The position numbers were made by a program, and so were the translations under genes. Below, in pieces: positions 7,493 through 16,286 of a DNA stretch of 39,374 nt (position 1 is its first letter; each line of letters begins with the position of its first letter). This DNA is from Bacteroidota bacterium (GTDB lineage Bacteria > Bacteroidota > Bacteroidia > JABDFU01): contig JACPDY010000064.1 of assembly GCA_016183775.1 (NCBI GenBank), forward strand, positions 1 through 39,374, read 5' to 3'. The notes under the pieces are model-generated. The model saw only the letters and a list, made by a program, of their open reading frames with translations. It searched no databases and was not told the DNA's origin.

Positions 7493-8725
7493 ATGAAAAA
7501 AATTCTACTCCCTGTCTGTATGATGGCTATTACCGTTGCGCTACATGCTCAACCCAAAGTGTACATTAACTTGAACTCACATAATGAAACAAGCGGCGAG
7601 CCGCTTTATGATGCAACACTTCCGTTGAACTACAACACCGCTTATACCGCCATAAAAGAAATTGCGGATAGCGTGATCAGTAAAAAAGTTAAATGGAATT
7701 TTCAATCTGATGTCCGTTTCCTTTTGGGTGCTATAAAGCATGATCCTAAAAGTGTCGCTACGGGCAATACCAATTTATTGAAATGGATGGACGATTCTCC
7801 TTACATTGAATGTGATCCGCATTCGCATGAGGGAATGGTTGGCGGCTTTACATACAATTATGCCGACGTGGCTCATTTGCATGATTCACTGGGCGTTACT
7901 AACCGCAAGAACGCCGGAGGTTTTAAAATAGATGGCCTGCAAAACGGGAGTGACTGGCAGGATTTTGAAAATGGAATGACATGCGTGAAATTTACCTCTG
8001 CGCCAAAATGGAAACCAAATGTAATGTGGGGCGGCAGTTTCAGCGCAGGCGTTCACAACGATATGAATTTTTATGGTTCATATAAGCCCCAAAGCCGGAC
8101 TAACTATTCCACTCATGTAAACACAAACAGGGTGGCCTGCCAGGGTAATGGCTGTTCAGCGCACTTCACCGACACAACGGATGAGAACAGGATCATCAAT
8201 CAGCTAAAAGTTTTGTTTACAAATGTTCACAATGGCACTTACGATGCTAACCAGTATTATACCCAGGCCGTACAATTCGATTGTCGTGATGTGAACAAAA
8301 CAAATTTTATTAAACGCCTCTGCACTATTTTAGATACTGTTAATAATTACGTAAAAAAGGGATGGGTTGAATGGGCTACCATCACCGAGAAGGACCAATA
8401 CTGGAGATCCTCCTCAGGGTTGGATAGCGCGTATTATTTTTTGGATTGCGATAATTTACCGGCTTCAGTAGCCGCAATGAAAAAAGCTGAAAACAAAATT
8501 GTAATTTCTCCGAATCCTGCCAGCGATATTTTATCGATAACATCAGAAGGCGAAAAGATCAAACAATTTGAAATTTATGATATGACCGGAAAAATAGCTT
8601 TTGTTGATTCTCCTGCTTTGCAAAGTTATAGCCTGAATGTGAAAGCTTTTGAGTCCGGCCTTTATTTTCTAAAAGCCAAAAGCGATAGTGGCGCCCTGAT
8701 GAGAACAAAATTTGTTGTTTACTGA
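7493..8725 (+). CDS. Secreted protein of unknown function with T9SS type A sorting domain
   Basis: 410 residues with a signal peptide (MKKILLPVCMMAITVALHAQ) and a C-terminal type IX sorting domain from about 340 (KIVISPNPASDILSI, then IYDMTGK, and LYFLKAKSDSGALMRTKFVVY). It should be exported and fixed to or released from the cell surface. The 300-residue middle has conserved-looking pieces IECDPHSHEG and HLHDSL plus WATITEKDQYW, a layout loosely like carbohydrate deacetylase or metal-binding (beta/alpha) enzymes, but I cannot assign a family. The Asp-Pro-His-x-His motif could bind a metal ion. It stands alone between purB and a glycosyltransferase. Confidence 0.8.
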   Translation: MKKILLPVCMMAITVALHAQPKVYINLNSHNETSGEPLYDATLPLNYNTAYTAIKEIADSVISKKVKWNFQSDVRFLLGAIKHDPKSVATGNTNLLKWMDDSPYIECDPHSHEGMVGGFTYNYADVAHLHDSLGVTNRKNAGGFKIDGLQNGSDWQDFENGMTCVKFTSAPKWKPNVMWGGSFSAGVHNDMNFYGSYKPQSRTNYSTHVNTNRVACQGNGCSAHFTDTTDENRIINQLKVLFTNVHNGTYDANQYYTQAVQFDCRDVNKTNFIKRLCTILDTVNNYVKKGWVEWATITEKDQYWRSSSGLDSAYYFLDCDNLPASVAAMKKAENKIVISPNPASDILSITSEGEKIKQFEIYDMTGKIAFVDSPALQSYSLNVKAFESGLYFLKAKSDSGALMRTKFVVY

Positions 8726-8835
8726 AAACACTTTCTAAAAAAGATACGAGGACCTTTTTTTGTCATATATGGGTACTCTTCCGGATATCTTATAGTGATA
8801 TTTTGTTCCTACTTTACATTGTCTATTCCAACTAA

Positions 8836-9705
8836 ATGAAAGTTACAGGATTCACATTCATTCGCAATGCAATTAAATACGATTACCCCGTTGTTGAAGC
8901 GATCACTTCCATTTTACCTATGTGTGATGAGTTTGTTGTTGCGGTTGGTAAATCGGAAGACGAAACACTGCAACTTATAAAAAATATTAACTCCCCGAAA
9001 ATAAGAATCGTGGAAACTGTTTGGGACGATACTTTACGCAAAGGAGGGCAAGTACTGGCTGACGAAACAAATAAAGCCCTGAAAGCAGTTTCTCCCGACA
9101 GCACCTGGACGTTTTATATTCAAGCCGATGAGTGTATACATGAAAAGTATTTGCCTGCCATTAAAGAAGCCATGTTAAAATGGAAGGATGATAAACAGGT
9201 TGAAGGATTATTATTCAATTACCTTCATTTCTATGGTTCATATGATTATACCGGTGATTCCAGGAAATGGTATAGAAAAGAAATACGCATAACCAGGAAT
9301 GATTCAGGTATTACCTCTTACCGCGATGCGCAAGGGTTCCGCAAGAACGGGGAGAAGTTAAAAATAAAGCCCGTTGACGCCTTTGTATATCATTATGGCT
9401 GGGTTAAGCCTCCGCAATTGCAACAGGCAAAACGGGAAGTGTTCAACCGCCTGTGGCATGATGAAGAATGGATGAAAAAAAATATTAAGCAGGTAAATGA
9501 ATTTGATTATTCCCAAATTGATTCATTGGCTCAATTCAGGGACACGCATCCCGCAGTAATGCAGCAGCGTATAAAAGACAAAAACTGGAAATTTATTTTT
9601 GACCCTTCTCAGAAAAAGCTTTCTCTTAAATCACGTATACTGATGTTTATTGAGCAAACAACAGGATGGCGAGTTGGGGAATATAAAAACTACAAGGTCC
9701 TCTGA
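8836..9705 (+). CDS. Glycosyltransferase, family 2-like
   Basis: A soluble protein of 289 residues opening with KVTGFTFIRNAIKYDYPVVEAI and DEFVVAVGKSEDETL, the usual start of GT-A glycosyltransferases, where the first strand binds the nucleotide. FYIQADECIHEKY (about 97-109) stands where family 2 enzymes have the metal-binding DxD. The second half has KWYRKEIRITRN and VYHYGWVKPP, common in Bacteroidota members of this group. Donor and acceptor are unknown. No membrane segment is seen. It is followed by an inverted repeat and then by asd on the opposite strand. Confidence 0.8.
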   Translation: MKVTGFTFIRNAIKYDYPVVEAITSILPMCDEFVVAVGKSEDETLQLIKNINSPKIRIVETVWDDTLRKGGQVLADETNKALKAVSPDSTWTFYIQADECIHEKYLPAIKEAMLKWKDDKQVEGLLFNYLHFYGSYDYTGDSRKWYRKEIRITRNDSGITSYRDAQGFRKNGEKLKIKPVDAFVYHYGWVKPPQLQQAKREVFNRLWHDEEWMKKNIKQVNEFDYSQIDSLAQFRDTHPAVMQQRIKDKNWKFIFDPSQKKLSLKSRILMFIEQTTGWRVGEYKNYKVL

Positions 9706-9723
9706 ATTTTAATTATAGCCAGA

Positions 9724-9832
9724 TTTGTGTCATTCTGCACGGAGTGAAGGATCTGGTCTTTGTGCGAAGGCTGACTGCCCACAAAAGCCAGATTCTTCGC
9801 CCCTTGAAAAACGGGGCTCAGAATGACACAAA
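9724..9832. repeat. Large imperfect inverted repeat with TGTCATTCTG ends
   Basis: TTTGTGTCATTCTG at 9724-9737 faces CAGAATGACACAAA at 9819-9832, a perfect 14-base match. Inside, GGATCTGGTCTTTGTG on the left is matched by CACAAAAGCCAGATTC on the right. The unit fills the gap between the convergent glycosyltransferase and asd genes, where it would form a strong hairpin in both transcripts. Repeats with this TGTCATTCTG edge are, as far as I recall, frequent in Bacteroidota genomes. Confidence 0.75.
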
Positions 9833-9854
9833 ACAAAGTTTTATAGAATTCCGG

Positions 9855-10844
9855 CTACACCAGCTTATTCTTTACCAAATACTCCGCTATCTGCACAGCA
9901 TTGGTAGCAGCACCTTTACGCAAATTATCCGCCACGATCCACATGTTCAGCGTATTGGCCTGTGTTTCATCTCTGCGCAAACGGCCTACGAAAACTTCGT
10001 CGCGGTTATGCGCATCTTTAGGCATCGGGTATTTCAGGTTCTTTACATCATCCACAACAATTACCCCGACAGAGTTGGTTAGCACTGAACGCACATCATC
10101 CAACGTATAATCTTTTGCGAATTCAACATTCACTGATTCACTGTGACCGCCCATTACAGGAATACGAACAGTAGTAGCAGTCAGGCGAATGCTGTCATCT
10201 CCCATTATTTTTTTTGTTTCGTTTACCATTTTCATTTCCTCTTTGGTGTACCCATTGTCGGTAAACACATCAATATGCGGAATAACATTAAGATCGATCG
10301 GATACGCATAGGCCATTTCCCCTTTCACGCCTTTACGCTCATTCATCATCTGGTCAACGGCCTTTTTACCGGTACCTGTAACCGATTGATAAGTTGAAAC
10401 AACTATCCTCCTGATCGTATATTTTTTATGCAATGGATTTAAAGCAACCACCATTTGTATGGTCGAGCAATTAGGATTCGCGATGATTTTATCATCCTTA
10501 GTAAGCTCGTGCGCGTTTATTTCAGGGACAACTAATTTTTTAGTTTTATCCATTCGCCATGCGGAGGAATTATCAATTACTGTAATTCCCGCAGCGGCAA
10601 ATTTAGGAGCAAGGTCCAGCGAGGTACTTCCTCCCGCCGAAAATAAAGCAATGGCGGGTTTTTTAGCAATAGCATCCTGCGCACTTATAACCTTATAACT
10701 CTTTCCTTTGAATACAACTTCTTTACCAACCGATTTCTCAGATGCAACCGGGATCAATTCTGTTACCGGAAAATTACGTTCTTCCAAAACGCGCAACATC
10801 ATTGTTCCTACAAGACCTGTCGCGCCAACTACTGCTACTTTCAT
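9855..10844 (-). CDS. asd: Aspartate-semialdehyde dehydrogenase
   Basis: Reduces aspartyl phosphate to aspartate semialdehyde, the branch point toward lysine/diaminopimelate and homoserine. The 329-residue chain has the NADP motif GATGLVG (7-13), FSAGGSTS, the catalytic Cys126 in IANPNCSTIQM, the substrate Arg/Gln loop TYQSVTGTGKKAV, and His234 in RIPVMGGHSESV. Length and start are typical. hom, the next step toward threonine and methionine, lies 3.5 kb away on the same strand. Separated from a convergent glycosyltransferase gene by a large inverted repeat. Confidence 0.96.
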   Translation of the reverse strand: MKVAVVGATGLVGTMMLRVLEERNFPVTELIPVASEKSVGKEVVFKGKSYKVISAQDAIAKKPAIALFSAGGSTSLDLAPKFAAAGITVIDNSSAWRMDKTKKLVVPEINAHELTKDDKIIANPNCSTIQMVVALNPLHKKYTIRRIVVSTYQSVTGTGKKAVDQMMNERKGVKGEMAYAYPIDLNVIPHIDVFTDNGYTKEEMKMVNETKKIMGDDSIRLTATTVRIPVMGGHSESVNVEFAKDYTLDDVRSVLTNSVGVIVVDDVKNLKYPMPKDAHNRDEVFVGRLRRDETQANTLNMWIVADNLRKGAATNAVQIAEYLVKNKLV

Positions 10845-10907
10845 TTTTTCAAAAATTATATGTTTATTATCTTTTGTGTTCTACTTATTCGTCTTTCTGA
10901 CTTAAAA

Positions 10908-10925
10908 TTCAGTATTTATACTGAG
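10908..10925. promoter_or_regulatory. Dyad in the divergent asd / surface-protein promoter region
   Basis: TCAGTAT and ATACTGA face each other across two bases in the 140-base region between asd (-) and the 597-residue surface protein (+). A T-run follows on the + strand. Its place between divergent starts suits an operator; a terminator for read-through from asd antisense transcription is the other reading. No regulator gene adjoins it. Confidence 0.35.
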
Positions 10926-10984
10926 TTTTTCGTTTCGCAAAAATACTATATTTAGCCCGTAAGAATACTGGTTTTTTAAAAAAT

Positions 10985-12778
10985 ATGTTTCGGTTTTTTT
11001 GTCTGCTTCTTTTACTTCCATTTATTGCCAAATCGCAGGTAGATGATGGATTTACAGATGGCGACTTTACGCAATTACCTGCCTGGAATGGAAATAATTC
11101 TAAATTTATTGTTAATAGTTCGTCCCAATTGCAACTTAATTCTTCAGGGACAGACACTTCATATCTTTCAACGCCAAATACAGTTATAGATAGTGCCGAA
11201 TGGAATTTTTGGGTTAAACTGTCTTTTGCGCCATCGGATAATAATTATGCGAAAGTTTACCTGGTTACCGACCAAATCAACCTGAAAATGCCATTGAATG
11301 GATATTTTATCAGACTGGGCGAAAATGGTTCGGATGACAGTGTGGATCTGTGGGAACAAACAGGAACTACTGAAACAAAGATCATTGACGGGATTAACGG
11401 ACATTGCAGTAAATCAACTAATACATTAAGGGTAAAGGTCACACGCAGCGCGTTTGGTAACTGGAAAGTATATTCCGATACACTTGGAGGCATAAATTAT
11501 GCACTTGAAGGATCTATAAACAATACTTTACATACATCAACTACCAATTTTGGCATAAGCTGTAAATACACAACCAGTAATGCGACTAAATTTTATTTCG
11601 ACGATTTTTATGTTGGCCCCATACGCATTGATACGATTGCCCCGGCTGTAATTAAAATCTTAGCCATGTCTTCTACTCAGCTTAATATTTATTTTAATGA
11701 ACCGCTCGAAAAGGTTTCCGCCGAAACCATCACCGGTTATTCCGTTAGTGATGGCATTGGAAACCCGTCATCAGCCCTGCTAGACACAATAAATACAAGT
11801 TTGGTTCACCTTGTTTTTCCCGGCCCATTTCAAGGGTCAAAAACATATACATTAACAGTTACCAATGTAAAGGATAAAGCAGACAATGGTATTAATTCTG
11901 CTTATACACAATTTGTTTTGCCTGAACAGGCTGTTGCCAATGATATCGTGATTAATGAAATTCTTCCCGATCCCAATACCGGCGGAGTCGATTTTGTCGA
12001 AATATATAACCGATCTGATAAAGTGATCGATCTTTCGCAGCTTACACTCTCTTCTTTTGATACACTCGCAAATCAACTCAGTTCCGTTCAATACATTTCA
12101 ACTGTTCGTACACTTATTTTTTCCGAACAATACATTGTTTTATCCACAAATTCTTCCTCTATTAAAAGCCAATACCAGACGCCTTCACCATCAGGTTTTA
12201 TTGATATGGCTGGCTTCCCGGGAATGAACGTAGCTTCCGGAATAGTGGTGTTGGCTGATACTTCAAAAACGATCATTGATCGCTTTGATTACAGGCAGGA
12301 TATGCATTTCCCTTTACTTAATGTAACAAAAGGAGTATCGCTTGAGCGTATTGATGCAGATCATATAACCAACGACAGAAATAACTGGCACTCCGCTGCC
12401 GCAAGTACAGGTTATGCAACGCCCGCGTACAAAAACTCTCAAGATATTGATTCCGGCACAGGAAAAGAAATTACTATCTCTCCTGAAATTTTTTCACCTG
12501 ATAATGACGGGAATAATGATGTAGTGAGTGTCAACTATACTTTTGACACTCCCGGAAATGTTGCAAATGTCTCTATTTATAATTCCACAGGCCTTTTAGT
12601 CCGTAACCTGGTGTCGAACGAACTTTTGGGAAATGCAGGAAATTATGTGTGGGATGGCGTTGATAATAATCGTGAATTATGCAAAATTGGTCCCTATATT
12701 ATTTATTTTCACATATTTAACTCATCCGGCGTAGTAAAAAACTACAAAAAAATTGTTGTTCTCGCCCACAAAAATTAA
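10985..12778 (+). CDS. Secreted multidomain surface protein with lamin-tail domain and FlgD-like C terminus
   Basis: 597 residues. A signal peptide (about 1-18) is followed by a beta-rich, LamG-like domain (about 20-215), an Ig-like domain (about 215-310; VIKILAMSSTQLNIYFNEPL), a lamin-tail (LTD) domain beginning NDIVINEILPDPNTGGVDFVEIYNRS (about 318-430), and a C-terminal Ig-like module of the gliding-associated/FlgD kind (ISPEIFSPDNDGNNDVVSVNY to the end), which often serves as the T9SS or cell-surface module. Such proteins are predicted to be exported and surface bound, possibly for adhesion or degradation; no catalytic residues are seen. It lies upstream of an ECF sigma gene with an 81-base gap. 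Confidence 0.85.
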   Translation: MFRFFCLLLLLPFIAKSQVDDGFTDGDFTQLPAWNGNNSKFIVNSSSQLQLNSSGTDTSYLSTPNTVIDSAEWNFWVKLSFAPSDNNYAKVYLVTDQINLKMPLNGYFIRLGENGSDDSVDLWEQTGTTETKIIDGINGHCSKSTNTLRVKVTRSAFGNWKVYSDTLGGINYALEGSINNTLHTSTTNFGISCKYTTSNATKFYFDDFYVGPIRIDTIAPAVIKILAMSSTQLNIYFNEPLEKVSAETITGYSVSDGIGNPSSALLDTINTSLVHLVFPGPFQGSKTYTLTVTNVKDKADNGINSAYTQFVLPEQAVANDIVINEILPDPNTGGVDFVEIYNRSDKVIDLSQLTLSSFDTLANQLSSVQYISTVRTLIFSEQYIVLSTNSSSIKSQYQTPSPSGFIDMAGFPGMNVASGIVVLADTSKTIIDRFDYRQDMHFPLLNVTKGVSLERIDADHITNDRNNWHSAAASTGYATPAYKNSQDIDSGTGKEITISPEIFSPDNDGNNDVVSVNYTFDTPGNVANVSIYNSTGLLVRNLVSNELLGNAGNYVWDGVDNNRELCKIGPYIIYFHIFNSSGVVKNYKKIVVLAHKN

Positions 12779-12802
12779 TTGCTTGACCGTCAATTAATTG
12801 CT
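12773..12802 (+). promoter_or_regulatory. Direct repeat and possible promoter before the ECF sigma gene
   Basis: The 11-mer AATTAATTGCT occurs at 12773-12783 and again at 12792-12802. The second copy leads into TATATTTA, close to the Bacteroidota -7 box TAnnTTTG, with a TTG about 20 bases upstream. It may be the sigma gene promoter with an operator, but the sequence is AT-rich and the first copy overlaps the preceding stop codon. Confidence 0.3.
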
Positions 12803-12859
12803 ATATTTATATAGAATAGTTATTTAAAGTTACAACCTTATTTTAACAGTTCTCGTTAA

Positions 12860-13450
12860 ATGAGTAATTCTAAAATGCATAATTCGGCTCCAATGAATCT
12901 GCGGGAACTCATAAAGGGATGTGAAAGATCGGATAAAGATTCTCAGCGCGAGTTGTTTGAACTTTTTAATGGATCTATGATGGGTCTTTGTCTGCGTTAT
13001 GCAAAAAACGAACAACAGGCAACCGAAATATTTAAAGAAGGTTTTGTTTCCGTCTTCAACAACATCAAAAATATCAGTGAACAACAATTGGAAAGCTGGA
13101 TCAGAAAGACGATGATCAACACAGCGGTCGATGTATTGCGCAGGAATAAACAGGAATATAAAATAGTAAGTACTGTTAACGCATACGACAGCATAAACCA
13201 GGAAGATAAAATAGTTGACCAGGAAGTGACCAGGGCGATGGATGGAAATGATGTACTGAAGGCAATACAGGCTTTGACCCCAGCATATCGTGTAGTAGTT
13301 AATATGCACCTTGCGGATGATTATTCAATAAAGCAGATCTCTGAAAAACTAGATGTTGGTGAGGCGACCATACGATTGAATTTTGAAAAGGCCATGCATC
13401 AGATCAGGAAAAATATAGTTCAACTAACAACAGTAAGCAATGCCGAATAA
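12860..13450 (+). CDS. RNA polymerase sigma factor, ECF subfamily
   Basis: A 196-residue sigma-70 family protein. Region 2 spans about 27-100 (RELFELFNGSMMGLCLRYAKNEQQATE, FKEGFVSVFNNI, LESWIRKTMINTAVDVLRR) and region 4 about 132-186 (LKAIQALTPAYRVVVNMHLADDYSIKQISEKL, then a helix-turn-helix ending in NFEKAMHQIRKNI). Region 2.1 is slightly unusual: the common acidic EDVLQ stretch is replaced by QATEIFKEG. Its last 11 bases overlap the next gene, whose product has one membrane segment, so the pair is probably translationally coupled and the partner may hold the sigma factor at the membrane. Confidence 0.92.
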   Translation: MSNSKMHNSAPMNLRELIKGCERSDKDSQRELFELFNGSMMGLCLRYAKNEQQATEIFKEGFVSVFNNIKNISEQQLESWIRKTMINTAVDVLRRNKQEYKIVSTVNAYDSINQEDKIVDQEVTRAMDGNDVLKAIQALTPAYRVVVNMHLADDYSIKQISEKLDVGEATIRLNFEKAMHQIRKNIVQLTTVSNAE

Positions 13451-14288
13451 GCCGGTTAACCATACAGGCCTGGACAACGCTATTAGAAACAGCTTGTTGA
13501 ATAACCCTTCTGAGGCTAAGGTTACGTGGGAGGATATATATAGCATACTTCCAAAAAAATCTACTGTAGTTAAAGGGCCTTTAGCCGACCTGAGTTTTTC
13601 CCTTAATTCATTCGCGGGAGTTGCTGCTACAGGTTCATTTACAAAGTTAAAATCAGCCTTACTTGTTGTTAAGAAAAATTCTTTAGCCTTATATATTGCT
13701 GTGGGCAGCATTATTATCGGAACGGGAAGTTTTATTACATATAATTTACTATCCAAAAATACACCAGCCTCCTCTATAAATACAGTTGCACCTGCGCAGG
13801 AAGCAATTGTACAGGAAGAAACACCTGCAGTTCAGCAAGGTCCTCCCGCTATCAATAACAATACCTCTGTAAGTATTCAGAAAATCGCCGAGCCTTCAAT
13901 AGCCAATAACAACGGGCCAATTAACAATGTCTCTTCCGGAACGCAGGTATCAGAAAATCCAAACCTTAACGGTGAGCCTTTGCTGAAAACTTCCCTTCAA
14001 TATGAAAAGGCTCCTTCGGCTAACGAACCTATACAATTGAAAACAGGTGAGCCATCTCAAAATGACACCTACGACTTTTCCTCAAATGAGGATGCTGTAA
14101 AGGCTGATTCAGCTAGCGAAGATGGGGAAAACAAAAAAGGAAAGGTATTGTATTACAAGGAAAGTCTGACTCTCGATAAATTAGAACAACAAATTTCAAC
14201 TGACAAAGAGCAGCAGCAAATAAATACTACCGAAGATAAAGGCGGGTTGTTTAAAAAACGTAAGCGTTCCACAAATACAATTAAGTGA
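13440..14288 (+). CDS. Single-pass membrane protein, likely partner or anti-sigma of the ECF factor
   Basis: 282 residues: a cytoplasmic N-terminal part with the motif LDNAIRNSLLNNPSEAKVTWEDIY (about 11-34), one membrane helix (about 81-104), and a long periplasmic part of low complexity rich in Asn, Pro, Ser and Gln, ending in a basic tail (KKRKRS). The gene starts inside the last codons of the sigma gene. This arrangement is that of an anti-sigma factor, yet there is no zinc-binding HxxxCxxC motif and no FecR domain. The N-terminal motif recurs, as I recall, in Bacteroidota proteins encoded after ECF genes. Function is inferred from position only. Confidence 0.7.
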   Translation: MPNKPVNHTGLDNAIRNSLLNNPSEAKVTWEDIYSILPKKSTVVKGPLADLSFSLNSFAGVAATGSFTKLKSALLVVKKNSLALYIAVGSIIIGTGSFITYNLLSKNTPASSINTVAPAQEAIVQEETPAVQQGPPAINNNTSVSIQKIAEPSIANNNGPINNVSSGTQVSENPNLNGEPLLKTSLQYEKAPSANEPIQLKTGEPSQNDTYDFSSNEDAVKADSASEDGENKKGKVLYYKESLTLDKLEQQISTDKEQQQINTTEDKGGLFKKRKRSTNTIK

Positions 14289-14319
14289 CCGCCATCGCCT
14301 TCACTGCCCTACCTTTCTT

Positions 14320-15525
14320 TTACACAGCACAAACAAATAATTTATTGTCCCGGTTCCCCTTCAGGTTGAACAATGACTTGAACTTCACGTTAGCGATGAT
14401 ATAATTGGTTTTGGATGATTTAAATTCCTCTTCCACAGAAACGATCTCTATTCCTTTCAGCGCTTCTTTATCCGCGAAGCGTATATAAATTTTAATCTCG
14501 AAATCATTATCAAGCAGTTTTCCGGCATCAAAATTACCGTTGTGCTGCTTACGTAATTTCTTTAGTTTTTTGTATGCATATTTATACTGGTAAGTAAGAG
14601 CTGAAATATCCGATAACACAGCACTTCCGGTAGGATGACTGCCCGCGCCCTTTCCTACAAATGTCTGTTTGCATGAGTAAGCTCCTTCCACCTCTACTCC
14701 ATTGTTCTCATATAAAACGCTGTGCAGATCACTTTCCTTACTTACAAAATGCGGCATGGCATAAACCCTGAATTTATTACCAACCTTGTGAGCCGTAGCA
14801 ATAAGTTTGATCCGGTATCCTTTTTCTTTCGCATACGTAATGTCATCAAATGAAATATTCTGAATACCTAATGCCAGCACCTGTTCGGGCTTCAGGATGA
14901 GGCCAAACGAGTGAACAGTCAGCAGGATCAGTTTGTACAAGGTGTCATACCCCGCCACATCCAGCCAGGGATCGGACTCTGCAAAACCCTGTTCCTGTGC
15001 CATTTTGAGCGCTTTGTTATAATCCATATTCTCCAGTTCCATGCGTGTTAAAATGTAATTGCACGAACCGTTCAACAAGCCGCGTATGCTGCTCAGCAGC
15101 TCATTGTCGTAATATTCTTCCAGGTTACGGATAATTGGAATACTGCCCCCGGCAGACCCTTCATAAATCAAAGCGACATTGTTTTTTTCCTGGAGATGAT
15201 ATAGTTCCTCAAAATTCTCGGCAAGCATTTTTTTATTGGCGGTAACAACACTCACGCCGTTGTTCATGGCACGGGTTACGATCTCAAACGCGGCCTCGGA
15301 AGTATCGATCAGCTCAACTATAACATCAAGGTTCTTGCGGCCAAGAATATCTTCCTTATCATATGTAAAATACTTCGCGTCAATTTTACGTTTCTTGTTA
15401 CGATCTTTCACACAAATTTTTTCAATATCCGCTTTTAAACCTTCCGAATGGCTTAAAACATCATACAAACCTTGTCCAACACAACCAAAGCCAAATAATC
15501 CGAGTTTAATTCGTTTTTCTATCAT
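14320..15525 (-). CDS. hom: Homoserine dehydrogenase
   Basis: Reduces aspartate semialdehyde to homoserine for threonine and methionine synthesis. The 401-residue protein has an N-terminal nucleotide-binding motif (GLFGFGCVGQGLYDVL), VVTANKKMLAENF, EGSAGGSIPIIRNL, NGSCNYILTRM and the family signature QGFAESDPWLDVAGYDTLYK with the catalytic acidic residues. The C-terminal 70 residues (DFEIKIYIRF...VKFKSLFNLKG) look like a small ACT-like regulatory part. It is monofunctional: no aspartokinase is fused. A good promoter match lies 30 bases upstream. asd, which makes its substrate, is on the same strand 3.5 kb further on. Confidence 0.95.
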   Translation of the reverse strand: MIEKRIKLGLFGFGCVGQGLYDVLSHSEGLKADIEKICVKDRNKKRKIDAKYFTYDKEDILGRKNLDVIVELIDTSEAAFEIVTRAMNNGVSVVTANKKMLAENFEELYHLQEKNNVALIYEGSAGGSIPIIRNLEEYYDNELLSSIRGLLNGSCNYILTRMELENMDYNKALKMAQEQGFAESDPWLDVAGYDTLYKLILLTVHSFGLILKPEQVLALGIQNISFDDITYAKEKGYRIKLIATAHKVGNKFRVYAMPHFVSKESDLHSVLYENNGVEVEGAYSCKQTFVGKGAGSHPTGSAVLSDISALTYQYKYAYKKLKKLRKQHNGNFDAGKLLDNDFEIKIYIRFADKEALKGIEIVSVEEEFKSSKTNYIIANVKFKSLFNLKGNRDNKLFVCAV

Positions 15526-15552
15526 AATTATTCACAATTACTTATAGGATTG

Positions 15553-15583
15553 CAAAGGTACTTCTTTTTCACCTTTTGCCGAA
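15553..15583 (-). promoter_or_regulatory. Bacteroidota-type promoter of hom
   Basis: Read on the - strand, TTCG is followed by 19 bases and then TACCTTTG, a full match to the -7 consensus TAnnTTTG and 3 of 4 to the -33 box TTTG. The -7 box ends about 28 bases before the hom ATG, giving a short leader. Confidence 0.6.
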
Positions 15584-15663
15584 TAGCGATTAACAAGCAA
15601 GGGTTGATAATTTCACTACCTCATGGAGCAATATTGAGATAACATCAGGTAGTTTAGCAGGGC

Positions 15664-16152
15664 ATGAATTTTCTCGATATCCTACTCCTCGTTCCCCTTC
15701 TTTGGGGCCTTTACCGGGGCTTTGTAAAAGGTTTTATCATACAACTGGCAGGTATTGCAGCTTTTATACTTGGTGTGCTTGGCGCCATGCATTTTTCATC
15801 ATTTGTCGCGGAATTTACGGAAAAAAAGTTCGACTGGCATTTCAATCATACACAACTGATCGCTTTCGCTATAACTTTTTTAGGTATTGTGATCCTAGTT
15901 TTCTTTTTAGCCAGACTGATGGAAAGCGCGGTCAAAATGGCCGCGCTGGGAATAGTTAATAAGATTGCCGGGACAATTTTTGGAGCGCTTAAATTTATAC
16001 TTATTACCGGGACGCTTTTGTATTTACTAAGTGTTATCGAAAATCGCTTTAAACTCATACCTGATAAAACTCAACAGGAATCGGTGTTGTACAAGTACTA
16101 TATGATGGGAATTAAAACTGCCGTGCCGGCGATAAAGAATTTGCGTTCATAA
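15664..16152 (+). CDS. cvpA: CvpA family membrane protein
   Basis: 162 residues with four predicted membrane segments: about 2-22 (FLDILLLVPLLWGLYRGFVKG), 24-48, 64-86 and 98-122. The opening NFLDILLLVPLLWGLYRGFVKGFIIQLAGIAAF is the family hallmark. CvpA proteins act in the inner membrane; in enterobacteria they are linked to colicin V production and to bile and envelope stress, while the molecular role in Bacteroidota is not settled. Start ATG is the first in frame. It stands alone between two - strand genes, hom and pgk, divergent from hom. Confidence 0.9.
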   Translation: MNFLDILLLVPLLWGLYRGFVKGFIIQLAGIAAFILGVLGAMHFSSFVAEFTEKKFDWHFNHTQLIAFAITFLGIVILVFFLARLMESAVKMAALGIVNKIAGTIFGALKFILITGTLLYLLSVIENRFKLIPDKTQQESVLYKYYMMGIKTAVPAIKNLRS

Positions 16153-16156
16153 CACA

Positions 16157-16275
16157 CCTCTGCCTATGCTGGCACTTCGACATCGCTCAGTGTACCAGCT
16201 TCGGCAGACAGGCCTGCATCCACACAAGCAAAACGCACCCCCTCTCCCCAACACACAAGCTTTCCCACAGAGGGG
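16157..16275. repeat. Repeat-rich gap between cvpA and pgk
   Basis: Two inverted repeats fill the gap. CCTCTGCCTATGCTGG (16157-16172) roughly pairs with CCAGCTTCGGCAGACAGG (16195-16212) around CACTTCGACATCGCTCAGTG, which is itself partly palindromic. CCCCTCT (16239-16245) pairs with AGAGGGG (16269-16275). The gap separates convergent genes, so hairpins here could end both transcripts. Confidence 0.6.
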
Positions 16276-16286
16276 ATAACCAAAAC

